From Thermoplasmatales archaeon (lineage in GTDB: Archaea; Thermoplasmatota; Thermoplasmata; Methanomassiliicoccales; Methanomethylophilaceae), in contig JAAYNL010000026.1 in NCBI GenBank assembly GCA_012520845.1, forward strand, positions 1-39,276: a stretch of 39,276 bases of DNA, in the 5' to 3' direction. Below, one piece after another: positions 1 through 7,834 of this stretch (position 1 is its first letter; every line of letters begins with the position of its first letter). Under the pieces are notes generated by a model. It did no database searches and was not told the DNA's origin. It worked only from the letters and a program-made list of their open reading frames with translations. The translations under genes were made by a program, and so were the position numbers.

Positions 1-208
1 AAAAAACTAAATATTTGAAAAACAAGGAAAAACGAGCGCTGATCCGTCGGGAACGGCGTGGGGGAACGGGGGAAACTGCTTCAAAACGGCCCTGGCGGGA
101 TCATCTGCCATTTACCGAACAGAGTATATTGGGCAATAAAGGGCGTAAAAGATGGGGCCAGCGCCGCCGCTCTCGGACGTGCGCCCAGCGAACGGGCACG
201 GAGAAATA

Positions 209-217
209 TTTTATAAT
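209..217 (+). promoter_or_regulatory. TATA box for purB
   Basis: The run TTTTATAAT is centred 32 bases before the purB ATG at 245. This is close to the usual archaeal TATA-to-start distance and implies a leader of only a few bases. It supports the ATG at 245 rather than longer in-frame extensions that would begin upstream of the TATA box. Confidence 0.6.
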
Positions 218-244
218 CATACTGAATCCGTCGGAGCGATTGCG

Positions 245-1615
245 ATGAGCCTCATTTGCCCACTGGATTTTAGGTACGGCAGGGACGAGATGAAAGCCGT
301 CTTCAGCGAAGGCAGCAGGACGCAGTTCCAGATGGACGTGGAGGCGGCGCTGGCCAGGGCCCACGCCGCCGTGGGCAACATACCCGGGGAAGCCGCCGAG
401 GAAATCTCCCGCGTGGCCAACCTGGACGCAGTCAGCCTTGAGAGGATAAAGGAAATCGAGGCGGAGACGAGACACGACACCATGGCCCTCGTCCGCGCGA
501 TGACGGAAAAGTGCAGGGGCGACGCGGGGAAGTACGTCCACTTCGGCGCCACGTCCAACGACATCGTGGATACGGCCACCGCGCTGCAGATCAAGAAAGC
601 CCTCGGCATAATCTCCGGGGGCGTCGACGGATTCATCCTGACGCTGGCCCGCCTGGCGCTCAGGGAGAAATCGACGCTGGAGGTGGGCAGGACCCACGCC
701 CAGTTCGCCATACCGATCACTTTCGGGTTCAAGATCGCCGGCTACGTGGCCGAGATGCTCAGGCACAGGGAAAGGATCGCCGAGGTGTCGAGGAGGGCAT
801 TCGCGGGCAAGATGGCTGGGGCAGTGGGCACCGGCGCCGCCCTCGGCGATAAATTCTTCGAGGTCCAGGATTTCGTGATGAAAGATCTGGGTCTTTATCC
901 CGAACCCGCCGCCACGCAGGTCGTGGGCAGGGACAGGTACACCGAGCTCATCTGCCTTCTCGCCAACATCGCGACGTCCCTCGAGAGGTACGCCACCGAG
1001 GTCAGGAACCTGCAGAGGTCCGAGATCGGCGAGGCGTCCGAACCCTTCGACGAGAGCAAGCAGGTAGGCAGTTCAACCATGGCGCAGAAACGCAACCCGA
1101 TGATGTCGGAGAACGTTTCCGGGCTGGCCAGGATCGTCAGGTCCATGGTCGTCCCCACTTTCGAAAACCAGGTGCTCTGGCACGAGAGGGACCTCTCCAA
1201 CTCCGGGGCGGAGAGGTTTACCCTGCCCCACGCGTTCGTCCTGTTGGACGACATGTTGCACAAAATGGACTGGGTCTTCTCCGGGCTCGAGGTGCACAGG
1301 GAGGCCATGCTCCGCAACATCGAATCGTCCAAGGGCCTGATTATGGCCGAATCCCTGATGATAAGGATGACGGAAAAGGGCATCGGCAGGCAGGAGGCCC
1401 ACGAAATCGTCAGGAAGGCCTCCATGGAGGCCGTCGCCAAGGACAAACACCTCAGGGACGTCCTCGTCGGGATGCCGGAGTTCAAAGGTCTCATGACGGA
1501 AGGCGAAATCCTCGACGCTGTCGACCCGGCCAAGTACACCGGGGGCTCCGAGGAAATCGTCGACAGGGTCGTCGCCGAGGCGGAGAGGGCGTTGGGCAGG
1601 AAGGTGCGGCCTTGA
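245..1615 (+). CDS. purB: Adenylosuccinate lyase
   Basis: A 456-residue enzyme of the fumarase/aspartase superfamily. It removes fumarate from adenylosuccinate and from SAICAR in purine synthesis, in the cytoplasm. The family signature SSTMAQKRNP lies near residues 277-286 in the flexible catalytic-serine loop. FGATSNDIVDT near residue 100 and GRTHAQ near residue 147 are the two other conserved substrate regions, the latter carrying the conserved histidine. Length is normal for the family. The start is the ATG that follows a TATA box at about -32; the frame stays open further upstream but that would place the start before the promoter. The stop overlaps the TTG start of the next small ORF. 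Confidence 0.95.
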   Translation: MSLICPLDFRYGRDEMKAVFSEGSRTQFQMDVEAALARAHAAVGNIPGEAAEEISRVANLDAVSLERIKEIEAETRHDTMALVRAMTEKCRGDAGKYVHFGATSNDIVDTATALQIKKALGIISGGVDGFILTLARLALREKSTLEVGRTHAQFAIPITFGFKIAGYVAEMLRHRERIAEVSRRAFAGKMAGAVGTGAALGDKFFEVQDFVMKDLGLYPEPAATQVVGRDRYTELICLLANIATSLERYATEVRNLQRSEIGEASEPFDESKQVGSSTMAQKRNPMMSENVSGLARIVRSMVVPTFENQVLWHERDLSNSGAERFTLPHAFVLLDDMLHKMDWVFSGLEVHREAMLRNIESSKGLIMAESLMIRMTEKGIGRQEAHEIVRKASMEAVAKDKHLRDVLVGMPEFKGLMTEGEILDAVDPAKYTGGSEEIVDRVVAEAERALGRKVRP

Positions 1616-1788
1616 ACCCGCGCAGGAAGAGGGCCGTGACCAACGGCCTTATAGTCGGTTCGGTGCTCGGGCTCGCCCTGTCCGGCGTGTTCTACCTGGC
1701 GATGCACAACCCGTCCGTCTGGATTTTCGCCCCCATGGCCGCGGTCATCGGCGCGGCCCAGGGGTACATGGCCAGGGACTCAGAGTAA
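1612..1788 (+). CDS. Small two-helix membrane protein, TTG start
   Basis: A 58-residue ORF that begins with TTG overlapping the purB stop as TTGA. A Shine-Dalgarno-like GGAAGGTG lies just upstream at about 1599-1606. The product starts with a basic segment (NPRRKRA), then has two hydrophobic stretches, roughly residues 12-32 and 36-54, separated by a short loop HNPSVW. It ends in a short polar tail. This is the topology of a small inner-membrane hairpin with positive residues at the N-terminus. I do not recognise a family. The translational coupling to purB, the ribosome site and the membrane pattern make it plausible as a real gene. Its end overlaps the convergent FMN-binding gene by 9 bases. 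A GTG at 1636 is an alternative start. Confidence 0.55.
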   Translation: MNPRRKRAVTNGLIVGSVLGLALSGVFYLAMHNPSVWIFAPMAAVIGAAQGYMARDSE

Positions 1789-2184
1789 TTTCTTGCCCGC
1801 GTCCGGCCCCGGGCTCACCGAGTAGACCTCGCGGATCTTCAGCTTGATCAGGTTCTTGGCCGGGAGGGTTTCCCTTTTTTTCTTGGCAAAGGCCTTCGCC
1901 TCTTCGTAGTCCGCGCCGGTGTTCTCAACCTTGGCGTCGCATTTCACCTGGAACGCGATTTTCCCGTCCTTGTTCCAAACGTAGAACGCCACCACGGGGT
2001 TTTCCTTGACGTTCTTTATGGTCTTGTCCATGTAGTTGTCGATGACCCAGAATTTGTCGTTACCCTTCGGGATGACCATTCCGATGGGGACGACGTTCGG
2101 GACCCCGCCCTTGGATGCCGTGGCGATGGCGTAGATGCCCATGTTCTCGATTTCCTTCATCATCTCGTCGGTTAGCGATACCAT
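1780..2184 (-). CDS. Pyridoxamine 5'-phosphate oxidase-like FMN-binding protein
   Basis: A 134-residue protein with the split-barrel flavin-binding pattern of the PNPOx-like superfamily. It starts MVSLTDEMMKEIE, followed by a strand reading IYAIATASKGGVPNVVPIG, the typical opening in which the backbone around the small-residue turn contacts FMN. A second core region, VKENPVVAFYVW, follows, and then the strand IAFQVKCDAKVENTG. Members of this group bind FMN or F420 and reduce small molecules; the substrate here cannot be told. The ATG at 2184 is chosen because a TATA-like TTTAAGT lies about 35 bases upstream. The longer frame to 2298 would run past that element towards the divergent tRNA promoter. 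Confidence 0.8.
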   Translation of the reverse strand: MVSLTDEMMKEIENMGIYAIATASKGGVPNVVPIGMVIPKGNDKFWVIDNYMDKTIKNVKENPVVAFYVWNKDGKIAFQVKCDAKVENTGADYEEAKAFAKKKRETLPAKNLIKLKIREVYSVSPGPDAGKKLL

Positions 2185-2286
2185 TTTCGTCACCGGGCGA
2201 GGATTGCGTCGAACCGACTTAAACACTATGGCGGCAAACACGGCGAAGATACGGTCAATCCGCGCCACATAGCCGTTGTTGAAAGG

Positions 2287-2293
2287 TTTATAT
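2287..2293 (+). promoter_or_regulatory. TATA box for tRNA-Ala
   Basis: TTTATAT is centred 30 bases before the first base of tRNA-Ala, the normal spacing for an archaeal tRNA promoter. Confidence 0.6.
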
Positions 2294-2319
2294 GTCACGT
2301 TGGAATGTCAGCAGCCAAT

Positions 2320-2396
2320 GGGCAAGTAGATCAGCCCGGTAGATCGCTGCCTTCGCAAGGCAGAAGTCGCGTGTTCGAATCACGCCTTGTCCACCA
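2320..2396 (+). tRNA. tRNA-Ala (anticodon CGC)
   Basis: A full cloverleaf can be drawn by eye. The acceptor stem GGGCAAG pairs with CTTGTCC and contains the G3:U70 wobble that identifies alanine tRNAs. The D stem is GATC/GATC. The anticodon stem CTGCC/GGCAG has loop TTCGCAA, giving anticodon CGC at 2354-2356. The T arm GCGTG/CACGC has loop TTCGAAT. The discriminator is A at 2393 and CCA is encoded at 2394-2396. No intron is visible. It would read the GCG codon. Confidence 0.95.
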
Positions 2397-2411
2397 CCCC
2401 TTACCCAACCT

Positions 2412-2448
2412 TGCGACCGGGACTCTGTTTGGATTGCCCGGTCACGCA
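2412..2448. other. Stem-loop between tRNA-Ala and speE
   Basis: GACCGGG at 2415-2421 pairs perfectly with CCCGGTC at 2437-2443 around a 15-base loop. Outer TGC/GCA pairs can extend it with a bulge. It lies in the short gap between the 3' ends of tRNA-Ala and speE, where it could end or protect either transcript. No T-tract follows, so it is not a standard archaeal terminator. Confidence 0.35.
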
Positions 2449-2484
2449 CCGTTTCAGGCCGCAAGCGTTCGCCGCCGGGCCGGG

Positions 2485-3324
2485 CTATTCCAGCAGAGAC
2501 CTCACGTAATTCGGCAGGGCGAAGGAGGCTTTGCGCACGTCCTCGTTGAAATACCTCGTGGCGATGCCGTCCATCCGCCCCGGGACGGGGTCGGAGAGGG
2601 GGTCCGTCCCCTTGGACGCGAACCCGAAGAGCCAGTGGCCCGAGGGGTAGGTGGGTATGAACGCCTGGTACACCGTGCACACGGGAAACACCCTCCTGAG
2701 CTTGAGGTGGGTCTTCCTGGCGATCTCCGCGTTCTCCCCGTAGTACGGGCTCTCGTGCTGGTTGACGAGTATCCCCCCTTCGTTCAGTATCGAGGCGCAA
2801 TCCCCGTAGAACGCTTCGGTGAAGAGCCCCTCCCCCGGGCCGACGAAGGGGTCCGTGGAATCCACGATGATGAGGTCGTACCCGTCCTTCGATTCCGCGA
2901 CGAATTCGACCCCGTCCGCGATGTGGGTCGTCACCCTCGGGTCGCCCATCCCCGAAGCTACGGAGGGGAAGAACCTCTTGGACGTCTCTATGACCTCCCC
3001 GTCGATTTCCACGAAATCTATCCTTTCCAGGCATCCGTGCCTGACAAGCTCCCTGACCGTCCCGCCGTCCCCCCCTCCGATTACCAGCGCCCTCTTGGGA
3101 TCGCGCAGCACGGACATGGGGACGTGGACGATCATCTCGTGGTAGATGAACTCGTCCTTCTCGGTTAGCATGAGGTACCCGTCGATGACGAGGACCCTCC
3201 CGAAGGTCTCCGTCTCGAACACCTCGATTTTCTGATATTCGCTCTGGACGCTGTGGAGGACTTTCTCGATCCTTATCATCAGGTCCGCGCCTTTCGACTG
3301 CCTCTCCCTGTGCCAGACATCCAA
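2485..3324 (-). CDS. speE: Spermidine synthase (polyamine aminopropyltransferase)
   Basis: A 279-residue Rossmann-fold enzyme that moves an aminopropyl group from decarboxylated S-adenosylmethionine to putrescine or a related diamine. The family marks are in order: DVWHRERQSKG at the N-terminus, DEFIYHEM at 57-64, the nucleotide-binding GGGDGG at 83-88, EIDGEVIE at 106-113 and VDSTDP at 154-159 with the catalytic aspartate. It ends with LPNYVRSLL, as in other members. The start is TTG: the residues after it align with the conserved N-terminus of bacterial SpeE, so the ATG 15 codons later would cut the domain. One base separates it from the stop of speD upstream, so the two are translated as an operon. 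The stop is TAG. Confidence 0.93.
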   Translation of the reverse strand: MDVWHRERQSKGADLMIRIEKVLHSVQSEYQKIEVFETETFGRVLVIDGYLMLTEKDEFIYHEMIVHVPMSVLRDPKRALVIGGGDGGTVRELVRHGCLERIDFVEIDGEVIETSKRFFPSVASGMGDPRVTTHIADGVEFVAESKDGYDLIIVDSTDPFVGPGEGLFTEAFYGDCASILNEGGILVNQHESPYYGENAEIARKTHLKLRRVFPVCTVYQAFIPTYPSGHWLFGFASKGTDPLSDPVPGRMDGIATRYFNEDVRKASFALPNYVRSLLE

Positions 3325-3325
3325 T

Positions 3326-4045
3326 TCAGTCCCCCCCGAGGCGGCGTTCGAGATAAATCTCCTCGATCTCGTTCCATGCCGGATCGTCCCTTTCCCTCCA
3401 TTCGAGGAGGGATTTGCGGATCATCCGGGTGTAGAACGACCTGAGTTCCGGGAAATTGAAATCCTCCGTCACGAACCTGTCCAAGGTATCGTCCCCGAAG
3501 CATTCGAGGAGGGAATCCATCCTTTTTTCGATGAACACCTTCCTGCCCCCCACGTCCCTGGTGTACCCCCTCACGTTGTAGTCCAGGATCGCTATGTCGG
3601 GGGAGAAGAATTCGAACAGTTCGTTCAGCACCGTCGTCGGGGCGATGTTCCCGCAGGTGGAAAGGGAGACGTCGATCCTGAACGTGGATATTCCAACTGC
3701 GTCGTGGCGTTCCGGGTAGGTGTGCAGCGAGACGTGGCTCTTGTCCAGATGGGCCACCGTCTTATGGTGCAGGTTCACGTCCTCCTCCGCCAGGAGCAGC
3801 AGGGCCGAAGCCCCGTGGGGGTCGTAGTCGAAGGTGGAGACGTCGAGGACGGTGGCGTCGATGCGGCGGCACACCTCCTCCATGATGCCCTTCAGTTGCG
3901 AAGAATTGTAGTGCTCGTCGATGAAGGTTATGAAATCATTTTTCTCTTTGTCGGTAAGGGTGTGCTCCACGACGTAGAGGTTGAGGTCAAGCGATTTCGC
4001 CAGGTTGTTGAAACCGTGGAGCTCGAGTGAATGTTCCCTTCCCAT
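3326..4045 (-). CDS. speD: S-adenosylmethionine decarboxylase proenzyme, E. coli-type
   Basis: A 239-residue proenzyme that makes decarboxylated SAM for SpeE. It resembles the longer enterobacterial class: ELHGFNNLAKSLDLNLY at the start, AHLDKSHVSLHTYPE around residues 98-112, and STCGNIAP at 129-136. In that class the chain cleaves itself between the K and S of DKSH (here 102/103), turning the serine into the pyruvoyl cofactor; the cysteine of STCG (131) is the conserved proton donor. The ATG at 4045 is preferred because a TATA box lies at 4096-4104 on this strand; the upstream ATG at 4093 would precede the expected transcript start. Most archaea instead carry the short, about 120-residue class, so this gene may have been acquired. 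Confidence 0.92.
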   Translation of the reverse strand: MGREHSLELHGFNNLAKSLDLNLYVVEHTLTDKEKNDFITFIDEHYNSSQLKGIMEEVCRRIDATVLDVSTFDYDPHGASALLLLAEEDVNLHHKTVAHLDKSHVSLHTYPERHDAVGISTFRIDVSLSTCGNIAPTTVLNELFEFFSPDIAILDYNVRGYTRDVGGRKVFIEKRMDSLLECFGDDTLDRFVTEDFNFPELRSFYTRMIRKSLLEWRERDDPAWNEIEEIYLERRLGGD

Positions 4046-4095
4046 TATCCGCCCCCTGACGATTGAACCGCAAGCGTGGCCAGATATATCCATCT

Positions 4096-4104
4096 TATTT
4101 AAAA
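4096..4104 (-). promoter_or_regulatory. TATA box for speD-speE
   Basis: Read on the minus strand this is TTTTAAATA. It lies about 55 bases before the speD ATG at 4045, leaving a leader of roughly 28 bases that contains a G-rich ribosome-site-like stretch. Confidence 0.55.
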
Positions 4105-4209
4105 GGAATTCCCTTCGAAAGCCTATTCGAATGAGAATACGGCGGTTGCTGGGGGGTGGGCGCGCCCCGGGAGCCGCGATGCCATCCTTTCCGCCGGACC
4201 AAACATTAC

Positions 4210-4218
4210 AAATATAAT
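4210..4218 (+). promoter_or_regulatory. TATA box for the Hyf/Ehr-like operon
   Basis: AAATATAAT is centred 28 bases before the ATG at 4242, consistent with a leaderless mRNA for the six-gene membrane complex. Confidence 0.6.
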
Positions 4219-4241
4219 GGGCATACGGCTTGACCGTTTAG

Positions 4242-6221
4242 ATGGACGTTCTCGGCTTTCACTTCCAGGACACGGTCATTGTCGCGGGTTTTTTCGCCGC
4301 AACGTTAGTGCCGGCTCTAGTGGGGATAGTCCTGGGGGCGATTTTCAAGTCCAACAAGGTCGCGAACGTCGTGGCGAGCCTGTGCATCGTATCCTGCGCG
4401 GTCAGCGTTTCGACGTACCCCCTCTGGCATCTGGGATTGGCCCTCGAGTACACGCTCCCGATACCGTCGGCCATAGGGGAATACCGGCTGGCCATCGACC
4501 AGCTCACCGCCTGCATGATATCCTTCTCCTCCGTCATCTTCATGCTGATCGTGGTGCACGTGGTGAAATCCACGTCCGACTCCGGGTGCAGGTACAGCGC
4601 CCTTCTCAACGCGCTGTTCCTCGCCTGCTTCTCCTGCATGTCCGCGGACAGCGTCCTCGTCCTGCTGTTCTCCTGGGAGTTGGTCACCCTCACCACGTTC
4701 CTCCTCTCCAAGAAGGGCAACAACGACCACGCGAGGTGGATGTTCTTCGCCATCGCCCACCTGGGCGGGATGGTGCTGATATGCGCTTATTCGTTCATGG
4801 CGTCCGTCGCCGGGACCCAGGTCCTCTCCCAGTGGGATGGACTGAGCTCGGCGCTCGGACACTGGACGTCGATGGCCCTGATAATGGCGATCGTGATGGG
4901 TTTCGGAACCAAGCTGGGCCTCATACCGTTCCACGCATGGATGCCCGACCTTTACGCCACGGCCCCGATCCACACGGCGACGCTTCTTTCGACCGTCTGC
5001 TCGAACGTGGCGATCCTGATGGTGTTCAAGACGGTTTTCTCCTACATCGGGATAACCGCGGCGTTGACGCCCATCGCCTTCGCCATCGTGATAATCGCCG
5101 TGGCCACCGCCCTGTGGGGCGCGTTGGAATCCCTCGTCCAGAGGGAGCCGAAGAAGCTTCTGGCGTACTCCAGCATGGAGAACATGGCGCTGGTCGTGCT
5201 GTGCATGGCCCTGGGGATTATCTACATTGTAGAATCCCCCGCCCTCGCCAAGCTGGTGCTCGTGGCCGGCCTGCTGCACACGCTCAACCATTCCGTCTTC
5301 AAATCCCTGATGCTCATGAGCATCGACACCGTGGAGGACTGCACCGGGGAGAAAAACATCGGCCGCATGGGCGGCCTGTCGAGGACCCTGCCCGCGCTCT
5401 CCGCGGTCGCCATAATCGGGATCCTGGCCATGGCCGCCGTTCCCCCGACCAACGGGTTCGTCAGCGAATGGCTGATGATCCAATCCCTCATGGGCGCCGA
5501 CCTGGAGTCCAAGGGCATGAGCCTGGTGATACCCCTGATATTGGCCGCCGTCGGCATATGCGGCATGATGATGGCGGCGTCCTACGCCCGCCTCTACGGA
5601 TTCATATTCCTGGGGAGGCCCCGTTCCGAGGCGATGGAGAACCCCAGGCCGATGAAGAGGGGGACGATTCTCCCCCTGGCTCTCCTGGCGGCCCTTTGCC
5701 TCGGGATGGGTCTCTTCGCCATGACCATAATGGACGTCCTGGCCGCCAGCATCGTCTCGCTCATCGGGATGCCCCCGAGCCCGGGGTACAGGAGCGTGAT
5801 GTCCGGGGAGCTGCTTCCATTGGTATTGGGCACGGCGGTCGTGGCCACGGTCGCCGTCCTCTATTGGGCCTCCAAACGCGGGGCGCAACCCGAGAGGGAA
5901 GTCCCGACGTGGAGCTGCGGCGAGGACCTGGACGAGAACATGCAGTACTCGTCCATCGGGTTCACCCAGCCCCTCGTGAAGGTGTTCCACCCGTTCTACG
6001 GCGACACGACCGTCGTCCGCGAGACCAAGGACAGCAAGGTGAGGACCGTCATCATCGAATTCGTGGAGCCGTTCGTGAAGTACCTTTACAAACCCCTGGG
6101 CGCGCTGCTGACGGGCATCTCCGAGAGGATAGGGAAGACCCAGACGGGCAACATACAGACATATTTCGCATACGTGCTGATCACTTTGGTCGTCACGCTT
6201 CTGGCGGTGAGGGTGTTTTGA
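4242..6221 (+). CDS. Hyf/Ehr-like complex, antiporter-like subunit B (ND5/HyfB type)
   Basis: A 659-residue protein with about 14-16 membrane helices, related to HyfB/HycC and to the proton-pumping subunits of complex I. The key charged residues are present: glutamate 146 in SWELVTLTTFLL (TM5) and lysine 224 in GFGTKLGLIPFHAW (TM7), then LAYSSMENMALV and HTLNHSVFKSLM. The C-terminus carries the HyfB-type soluble stretch TWSCGEDLDENMQYSS followed by a last helix, matching the roughly 670-residue family length. It is the first gene of a six-gene operon and should form the distal ion-translocating arm. The stop overlaps the TTG start of the next gene. Confidence 0.9.
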   Translation: MDVLGFHFQDTVIVAGFFAATLVPALVGIVLGAIFKSNKVANVVASLCIVSCAVSVSTYPLWHLGLALEYTLPIPSAIGEYRLAIDQLTACMISFSSVIFMLIVVHVVKSTSDSGCRYSALLNALFLACFSCMSADSVLVLLFSWELVTLTTFLLSKKGNNDHARWMFFAIAHLGGMVLICAYSFMASVAGTQVLSQWDGLSSALGHWTSMALIMAIVMGFGTKLGLIPFHAWMPDLYATAPIHTATLLSTVCSNVAILMVFKTVFSYIGITAALTPIAFAIVIIAVATALWGALESLVQREPKKLLAYSSMENMALVVLCMALGIIYIVESPALAKLVLVAGLLHTLNHSVFKSLMLMSIDTVEDCTGEKNIGRMGGLSRTLPALSAVAIIGILAMAAVPPTNGFVSEWLMIQSLMGADLESKGMSLVIPLILAAVGICGMMMAASYARLYGFIFLGRPRSEAMENPRPMKRGTILPLALLAALCLGMGLFAMTIMDVLAASIVSLIGMPPSPGYRSVMSGELLPLVLGTAVVATVAVLYWASKRGAQPEREVPTWSCGEDLDENMQYSSIGFTQPLVKVFHPFYGDTTVVRETKDSKVRTVIIEFVEPFVKYLYKPLGALLTGISERIGKTQTGNIQTYFAYVLITLVVTLLAVRVF

Positions 6222-7162
6222 ACCCCTTCGAAATCGTCCTCATGGCCCTTCAGGCCGCCGCCCTCATGGCGGTCTCGCCCCTGGTCGTCGGGATTATAAG
6301 GAAAATCAAGGCCCGGATGCAGAACAAGGTCGGGGCCAGCGTGCTCCAGCCGTACCGCGACCTGCGGAAGATGTTCAGGAAGGAATCCGCGGTCTCGGAG
6401 AACGCTTCGTTCCTCTTCCGCCTCATCCCGTACGTCTGCCTGACGTCCATGCTGCTGCTCGCCGCGATGACCCCGTTCGTCTACACGCAGGTCATCGCCC
6501 CGTACGCCGACGTCATTGCCATGGTGTACATATTCACCATGTTCAGGTTCGCCATGGTCCTGGGCGGCCTCGAGGGGGGTTCCGCCTTCGGGGGGATGGG
6601 CAGCAGCAGGGAGGTGATGATGTCGGTCCTCATCGAGCCGGCGCTACTGATTTCGATCATGACGCTCTCGGCCATGACGGGAGCCGGGTTCGACCTCTCG
6701 GCGATATCGGGCTCCATAAACGCCCGGGGCGCCGCCGCCATATGCCCGGCCCTCCTGCTGGCAGGGACGTCCTTCGTGATAACCATGGTGGCGGAGAACA
6801 CCAGGGTCCCCTTCGACAACCCGGACACGCACCTGGAGCTGACCATGGTGCACGAGGGCATGCTCCTCGAGTATTCCGGCAGGGGCCTCGCGATCATGGA
6901 GTTTGCGTCCATGGTCAGGCTGACCATATTCATGGCCCTCCTCGGCACCCTGTTCTTCCCGTGGGGGACCGCGATGGCGATGACGGCGGCGGAACTGTCC
7001 GTCTCCCTCCTCGCCATAACCGTAAAGATGCTTGCGATCGCATTCGGCATAGCCCTCCTGGAGAGCACCGTTGCGAAGATGAGGGTCTTCAGGATGCCCA
7101 ACATGCTGACCGCGTCGTTCGCGCTGGCGCTCATGGCGATGGTGTCGCTGTACGTACTGTGA
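6218..7162 (+). CDS. Hyf/Ehr-like complex, NuoH/HyfC-type membrane subunit
   Basis: A 314-residue, roughly eight-helix subunit homologous to NuoH, HycD and HyfC. It anchors the soluble arm to the membrane and forms part of the coupling path. Visible family marks are KIKARMQNKVGASVLQPYRD near the start, GSAFGGMGSSRE in the middle, and AENTRVPFDNPDTHLE followed by EYSGRGLAIMEF, the conserved acidic cytoplasmic loop. The start is TTG, overlapping the previous stop as TTGA, with GGTGAGGGTG just upstream as ribosome site. The next in-frame ATG at 6242 would remove the beginning of the first helix. Confidence 0.9.
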   Translation: MNPFEIVLMALQAAALMAVSPLVVGIIRKIKARMQNKVGASVLQPYRDLRKMFRKESAVSENASFLFRLIPYVCLTSMLLLAAMTPFVYTQVIAPYADVIAMVYIFTMFRFAMVLGGLEGGSAFGGMGSSREVMMSVLIEPALLISIMTLSAMTGAGFDLSAISGSINARGAAAICPALLLAGTSFVITMVAENTRVPFDNPDTHLELTMVHEGMLLEYSGRGLAIMEFASMVRLTIFMALLGTLFFPWGTAMAMTAAELSVSLLAITVKMLAIAFGIALLESTVAKMRVFRMPNMLTASFALALMAMVSLYVL

Positions 7163-7171
7163 GGCGATGGA

Positions 7172-7834
7172 ATGGACCCGATTCTGACAAGCAACCTCAT
7201 CGACATCTTCGCCGTCAGCATGCTCCTGACGTCGGTCCTGGCGATGGCCAGCGCGAGGATGCGCCCCCTGATCAAACTGTTCGTCCTGCAGTCGTTCTTC
7301 CTCGCCGCCTTCGAATTCACGGTGGCGTACTCCCAGGACGAGCCGCACATCTACGTCATGGCCGCCATGACCTTCGGGATAAAGGTGATCCTGATACCGA
7401 GGATGCTGCAGTACATCATGGCCCGCATAAGGGTTGACGACGAGCTCTCCCTTTCCGTGGGCATCCCCGGGTCCATGCTGCTTTCCACGGGGCTGATCCT
7501 GTTCTCGTACTACGTCTCGGAGCCGCTCGTGATCACCCTGACGACGGAGGAGAGGAACTCACTCGTCCTGTCGTTCGCCATCATGCTGATCGGCCTCCAG
7601 ATGATGACGACCCGCCGCAAGGCGATCACCGAGGTCGTCGGGCTGCTCATGGCCGAGAACGGGCTCTTCCTCGGGGCCATAGCCCTGTCCAACGGGATGC
7701 CCTTCATCGTCGAGCTGGGGGCCTTCATCGACGTGCTGATGGCCATCATAATCATCGGCATCTTCGCGTTCAGGATCAACAAGTCCTTCGACTCCGTGGA
7801 CACGACGCTGCTAAGGAGGCTGAAGGAAGAATGA
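7172..7834 (+). CDS. Hyf/Ehr-like complex, HyfE-type membrane subunit
   Basis: A 220-residue hydrophobic protein with about seven helices. The C-terminal part, AENGLFLGAIALSNGMPF followed by VELGAFIDVLMAI, is the recognisable HyfE signature and resembles NuoK/MrpC-type subunits of complex I and antiporters. The small charged tail ends LLRRLKEE. It follows the HyfC-like gene after 9 bases and overlaps the next gene by ATGA. Presence of this subunit places the operon with the hydrogenase-4/formate-hydrogenlyase-2 type of architecture rather than the simpler Ech type. Confidence 0.85.
   Translation: MDPILTSNLIDIFAVSMLLTSVLAMASARMRPLIKLFVLQSFFLAAFEFTVAYSQDEPHIYVMAAMTFGIKVILIPRMLQYIMARIRVDDELSLSVGIPGSMLLSTGLILFSYYVSEPLVITLTTEERNSLVLSFAIMLIGLQMMTTRRKAITEVVGLLMAENGLFLGAIALSNGMPFIVELGAFIDVLMAIIIIGIFAFRINKSFDSVDTTLLRRLKEE

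Noticed and set aside
2305-3168. 287-codon plus-strand frame over tRNA-Ala and speE
   Set aside because: It overlaps a perfect tRNA and the antisense of speE; no family features.
4045-4093. Longer speD N-terminus from the ATG at 4093
   Set aside because: That ATG lies within a few bases of the TATA box, upstream of the expected transcript start, and the extra residues do not match the family.
4317-5990. 557-codon minus-strand frame inside the HyfB-like gene
   Set aside because: Product is rich in G, H, R and D with no fold; the plus strand encodes a clear membrane subunit.
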